In this document: positions 49,061 through 52,114 of the stretch, piece by piece | How the letters are laid out: each line of letters begins with the position of its first letter | Position numbering within the stretch: the stretch's first letter is position 1 | Made by a program: the position numbers and the translations under genes | From: CALCTE01 sp045585835 | Lineage (GTDB): Bacteria; Bacillota; Clostridia; Oscillospirales; CAG-272 | Direction: 5' to 3' | Length of the DNA: 52,114 nucleotides | Assembly (NCBI GenBank): GCA_045585835.1 | Contig: JAZMZG010000036.1 | Span: 1-52,114 of the forward strand | Notes under the pieces: model-generated | What the model saw: the letters and a program-made list of their open reading frames with translations, nothing else | Told to the model about the DNA's origin: nothing | The model's database searches: none

Positions 49061-51472
49061 ATGAACGGTCAAAAACAATTAAAGCACAGAAAAAAATCTA
49101 TCGGTTCAAAAGAATTCTCACTGAAAAACAAGGCTTTCGGCGCTCCGCTTTTGCCTATAGTTTTACTCGTTACGTATTTTATAAGCGAAATAGTATACAA
49201 GCTTGCCACGAAAGAGCCGCTTTCTTCGCCGTACACGCTGTACTATTTCTTCTTCGCACTCCCTTTTGCGCTGGTTATAACGGCGCTTTGCACATTCTTT
49301 AAAAATTCAAAATTTAATTTTGTTATTTTGCTTGTCGTGAATATATTTATTTCTCTGTATTTTTCGACACAGCTTATATATTCAAAGTTTTTCGGTTATC
49401 TTATGACCTTTACCGACGTCGGTAATGCAGAGCAGGTATTTAACAAAGATTTCATCATCAGCATATTCAAGGGAATATTCGGCAACTTCTTCTACATTTT
49501 GATATTCTTTATTCCCGTAGCACTTATAATAATTTTCAGGAAAAGCTTTCTTCGTCCCGTCAAGACTTCATTTGCGGCAAAGATAGTTTTGGTGGCGCTT
49601 GCGCTTTTGGTTCAATCGGTCACCGTCGGATTTTTGTTTTTACATAAAGTTAGTGACGATGACTTGGGTGATAAATATTTCTACAAAGAATCTTACTTGC
49701 AGGATATGGTCTGCGACCGTTTCGGCGTGTTGACTACAGCAAGGCTCGACCTCAAATATACGCTCGGTGCAGTACCCTCGGGAAGCGATGACGACGGCCC
49801 CGCATACGTCCCCGGTCAGACCCCCGATTACTCCTCCGGCTCCGTATCCGAACCCGAAGAAAACGAGGTTCTTTATGACACGGCCTTGCCCGAGTACAAT
49901 AAAATTGACTATAGCGTAAAACCCATAACGGTTGACAAAGAGCAATATAACACGATAATACAAAACGCAACCAAGCTCGAATGCGCCGTGGAAAATATTG
50001 AGCTTTATTCCGTGAAGGACGGCATAAATATCAGCTATCACGCTTTCCTTGCACTTGAAGACGGAACGCATCAAAAGGTCGTGGTGAACATTCCCGAGGG
50101 ATATAACGGCGACGTTTCGACTCTTGAATTTAAGTATGCGTTTAACGTTGTCGACAAAAACACGATAGAATACGGCTATAACGTTATGGACGCTATCGAC
50201 TTCGACACACTTATTGCAAACGAATCCAACAAGTCCATCAAGGAGATGCACGAATATTTTGCATCATTACCCGCTACGAAGAAGAACAAATATACAGGTC
50301 TTTTTGAAGGCAAAAATATCGTGGCTTTCTGCTGTGAAAGCTTCTCTCACGTTGTAATCGACAAAGAAAGAACGCCCATGCTTTATAAGATGTATACCGA
50401 AGGATTCGTTTTCGAAAACTTCTACGTGACGGAATGGGCTGCATCTACGGGTGGCGGCGAATTCAGTATGAATACGGGTCTTGCCGCACTGCGCTCCGCA
50501 TCGCTCGGCGGACACTGTATGGAAGTAAGTGCAAGAAAGGGCACCTACCTTCCCTTTACGCTCGGAAACATAATGAAGCAATACGGATATACGGCAAAAT
50601 CGTTCCATAACAACGACAACAATATGTACGAGCGTGAGAAGGCGCACGCAGCTTGGGGTTATGATTACAGCTGGATAAAGCACGGTCTTGATATGACGCT
50701 GCTTAGCGGTTTTGAATCCGACAACGATATGGTAATTGCCTCATTCGACAGTTACGCAAACTCCACTCCCTTCGTTGCATACTATATGACGATAAGCGGA
50801 CACGGCGCATATAATATGGGCTGGAATGCCATCGCAAAAAGAAATAAGTATCTTGTCGAAAACCTTGACTTCTGCGATCCCATAAAGGTATATCTTGCTC
50901 AAAGTATGGAGCTTGAATATGCCGTCGCAACACTTCTTGAAAAGCTTGAAGCGGCGGGAATTGCAGACGATACGGTTATCGTTATGGCACCTGACCATTG
51001 GCCCTATACGCTCGTGCCCGATTACGGCGTATCCAAAGCACAGCTTGACAAGCTCTACGGACAGACAACGGACAATATATTTGAGGTATTCAAAAACGCA
51101 CTTATAATATATTCTCCCTCTATGGACGAGCCGGTTCATATCTCAAAGCCCTGCTCAAGCTACGACGTTTTGCCCACTGTTCTTAATCTGATGGGCGCAG
51201 AGTACGATTCAAGACTTCTTGCGGGCACAGATATTCTCTCCGACTCCCCCGCACTTGCTATGACCAACTGCAACCAAAGCTGGATATCCGACTACGGCAA
51301 ATATAACCTCGCAAACGGTAAGTTTACGCTGTTTGACGAAAATAATCCCGCACCCGAGGACCACGTTAAGACAAACAGAAATATCTTGAAAAAGAGAATA
51401 GAGTACAGCCAAAAGATAATTATAAACGATTATTACAAGGCGCTGTATAAAGCGATAGGTCTTTATAAGTAA
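49061..51472 (+). CDS. LtaS-like lipoteichoic acid synthase/phosphoglycerol transferase
   Basis: An 803-residue membrane sulfatase-fold enzyme. Five transmembrane helices lie at about 30-190. The extracellular catalytic domain begins near 415 and retains the expected residues: Glu426 (FCCES), nucleophile Thr463 (AASTGGGEFS) and Asp645-His646 (APDHWPY). It probably transfers glycerol phosphate from phosphatidylglycerol to a surface polymer. Residues about 283-372 look like an extra domain between the linker and the catalytic domain. A Ser/Pro/Glu-rich linker is at about 235-265. It is in one transcript with the pseudo-VanY protein, and pgsA elsewhere in the window makes the donor lipid's precursor. 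Confidence 0.85.
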   Translation: MNGQKQLKHRKKSIGSKEFSLKNKAFGAPLLPIVLLVTYFISEIVYKLATKEPLSSPYTLYYFFFALPFALVITALCTFFKNSKFNFVILLVVNIFISLYFSTQLIYSKFFGYLMTFTDVGNAEQVFNKDFIISIFKGIFGNFFYILIFFIPVALIIIFRKSFLRPVKTSFAAKIVLVALALLVQSVTVGFLFLHKVSDDDLGDKYFYKESYLQDMVCDRFGVLTTARLDLKYTLGAVPSGSDDDGPAYVPGQTPDYSSGSVSEPEENEVLYDTALPEYNKIDYSVKPITVDKEQYNTIIQNATKLECAVENIELYSVKDGINISYHAFLALEDGTHQKVVVNIPEGYNGDVSTLEFKYAFNVVDKNTIEYGYNVMDAIDFDTLIANESNKSIKEMHEYFASLPATKKNKYTGLFEGKNIVAFCCESFSHVVIDKERTPMLYKMYTEGFVFENFYVTEWAASTGGGEFSMNTGLAALRSASLGGHCMEVSARKGTYLPFTLGNIMKQYGYTAKSFHNNDNNMYEREKAHAAWGYDYSWIKHGLDMTLLSGFESDNDMVIASFDSYANSTPFVAYYMTISGHGAYNMGWNAIAKRNKYLVENLDFCDPIKVYLAQSMELEYAVATLLEKLEAAGIADDTVIVMAPDHWPYTLVPDYGVSKAQLDKLYGQTTDNIFEVFKNALIIYSPSMDEPVHISKPCSSYDVLPTVLNLMGAEYDSRLLAGTDILSDSPALAMTNCNQSWISDYGKYNLANGKFTLFDENNPAPEDHVKTNRNILKKRIEYSQKIIINDYYKALYKAIGLYK

Positions 51473-51541
51473 GCATAAAAAATCGGAAGGCAATAGGGCT
51501 TCACTCTAAAGGATAGTTTTACCTACCGACAGAAATAGCAG

Positions 51542-51572
51542 AAACCGCAGATTGATTTTCTGCGGTTTTTGT
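51542..51572 (+). terminator. terminator after the LtaS-like gene
   Basis: AAACCGCAGA and TCTGCGGTTT pair over ten bases with a seven-base loop and are followed by TTGTG. It lies 70 bases after the stop codon and overlaps the next gene's promoter. Confidence 0.85.
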
Positions 51573-51580
51573 GTTATAAT
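51552..51580 (+). promoter_or_regulatory. sigma-A promoter nested in the terminator
   Basis: TTGATT (51552-51557) is the terminator loop. TATAAT (51575-51580) lies 17 bases further, just beyond the U-tract. It would drive the orphan membrane protein gene. Confidence 0.65.
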
Positions 51581-51624
51581 AGGCTTATGAGCAACGTCTT
51601 ATGATATGAAAAAGGAGAAACATT

Positions 51625-52095
51625 GTGAAAATAGCAGGAATATGCTTTCTTATTTTGGGCGGTATTTTACTATTGATATCGGGATTATATTTTATCGCCT
51701 ATTTAATATTTGAAAAATCACCACATAAAACAGGCAGGACTCTTGGAAAACTGTACAGTAGTAAATATAAAAAGGACGTTAATGTTTGGACTGGATTTGG
51801 AAAATATGATGGTCCTCCGAGAATTGCTTTCACCATAAAGCATCTAACAAAAACAAAATACTTGTATAGTGTAAATAACAAACTTTATCTTTGTGCTTTG
51901 GAGTTTTTTAGGAAACCGCATAAAATACCAAATAATTCTTGGGTAGTTTATATCAAAGCATTTCCGCGTATTTCATATTTAGACAACGATGAGAATTGCA
52001 TCGGAGCTTTTGACTTTTGTGCTAAAGCAATTGTTTTCCTTGGAATAGCAATATGTACATTGGGTTTAGGAGTTGCATTTTTATCGAAAGTTTAG
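51625..52095 (+). CDS. small membrane protein of unknown function
   Basis: A 156-residue protein that I do not recognise. Hydrophobic segments at about 5-28 (ICFLILGGILLLISGLYFIA) and about 132-152 (AKAIVFLGIAICTLGLGVAF) flank a soluble region of about 100 residues, rich in Lys, Tyr and aromatic residues (YSSKYKKDVNVW, FTIKHLTKTKYLYSVNNKL). The pattern suggests two membrane helices with a loop on one side. The start is GTG, seven bases after AAAGGAG. The coding sequence is visibly richer in A/T and in A/T-ending codons than its neighbours, which may indicate recent acquisition. Confidence 0.7.
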   Translation: MKIAGICFLILGGILLLISGLYFIAYLIFEKSPHKTGRTLGKLYSSKYKKDVNVWTGFGKYDGPPRIAFTIKHLTKTKYLYSVNNKLYLCALEFFRKPHKIPNNSWVVYIKAFPRISYLDNDENCIGAFDFCAKAIVFLGIAICTLGLGVAFLSKV

Positions 52096-52114
52096 ATGCT
52101 GATGTTATAACAAA

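Noticed and set aside
1..52114. Mobile elements, prophage, toxin-antitoxin, anti-phage defence or biosynthetic cluster
   Set aside because: No transposase, integrase, phage structural, restriction, CRISPR or megasynthase genes could be recognised. Nearly all frames belong to conserved housekeeping families.

Overview
The window is chromosomal DNA of a low-to-moderate GC Bacillota (Firmicutes), most probably an uncultured member of class Clostridia. The evidence is a complete S10-spc-alpha ribosomal protein cluster with zinc-binding (C+) S4, S14 and L36, a clostridial KOW-domain gene between map and infA, strong sigma-A promoters (TTGACA/TATAAT type), a CtsR-controlled ctsR-mcsA-mcsB-clpC operon, a SigH-like sigma factor, Mini-RNase III, a YmfF/YmfH-type M16 pair and an LTA-synthase-like enzyme. 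MurE carries the DNPR motif, which suggests meso-diaminopimelate peptidoglycan. Coding density is high. I see no tRNA gene, CRISPR array, insertion sequence, prophage or recognisable defence island.

Layout. (1) At the left edge, on the minus strand, a consensus promoter and an rRNA-type leader read out of the window, probably into an rRNA operon. (2) 0.2-3.8 kb, minus: tig-clpP-clpX, where trigger factor carries an unusual Lys/Ala/Thr-rich tail. (3) 3.8-9.7 kb: metallophosphoesterase, a small DUF1540-like protein on the plus strand, thrC, an M19 dipeptidase, yraN, rnhB, rbgA and lepB. (4) 9.7-26 kb, minus: the S10-spc-alpha superoperon (rpsJ to rplQ, including secY, adk, map, infA and rpoA), followed by rplS with its own promoter and an L19-type leader. 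(5) 26-35.2 kb, minus: mrnC, cysS, pgsA, folD, lgt, two M16 peptidase homologues and a nucleotidyltransferase/phosphohexomutase-like fusion. (6) 35.3-41.6 kb, plus: infC-rpmI-rplT with an L20-type attenuated leader, then murE-argS-yebC-znuA-like. (7) 41.7-46.3 kb, plus: ctsR-mcsA-mcsB-clpC behind three tandem CtsR operators. (8) 46.4-52.1 kb: a zinc-ribbon protein and a SigH-like sigma factor (minus), divergent from an inactivated VanY-like membrane protein and an LtaS-like enzyme (plus). Last comes an A+T-rich orphan membrane protein.

Most of the window makes or folds proteins: ribosomal proteins, initiation factors, RNA polymerase alpha, SecY, signal peptidase, Lgt, trigger factor, ClpXP and ClpC/McsAB. 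The parts furthest from textbook are the pseudo-VanY/LtaS pair beside the divergent sigma factor, the interleaved RNA helices in the S10 leader, the non-AUG infC start, the histone-like tail of trigger factor and the degenerate mutase half of the sugar-nucleotide fusion. I did not find a clearly new multi-gene system. The pseudo-VanY/LtaS locus is the best candidate for undescribed biology.
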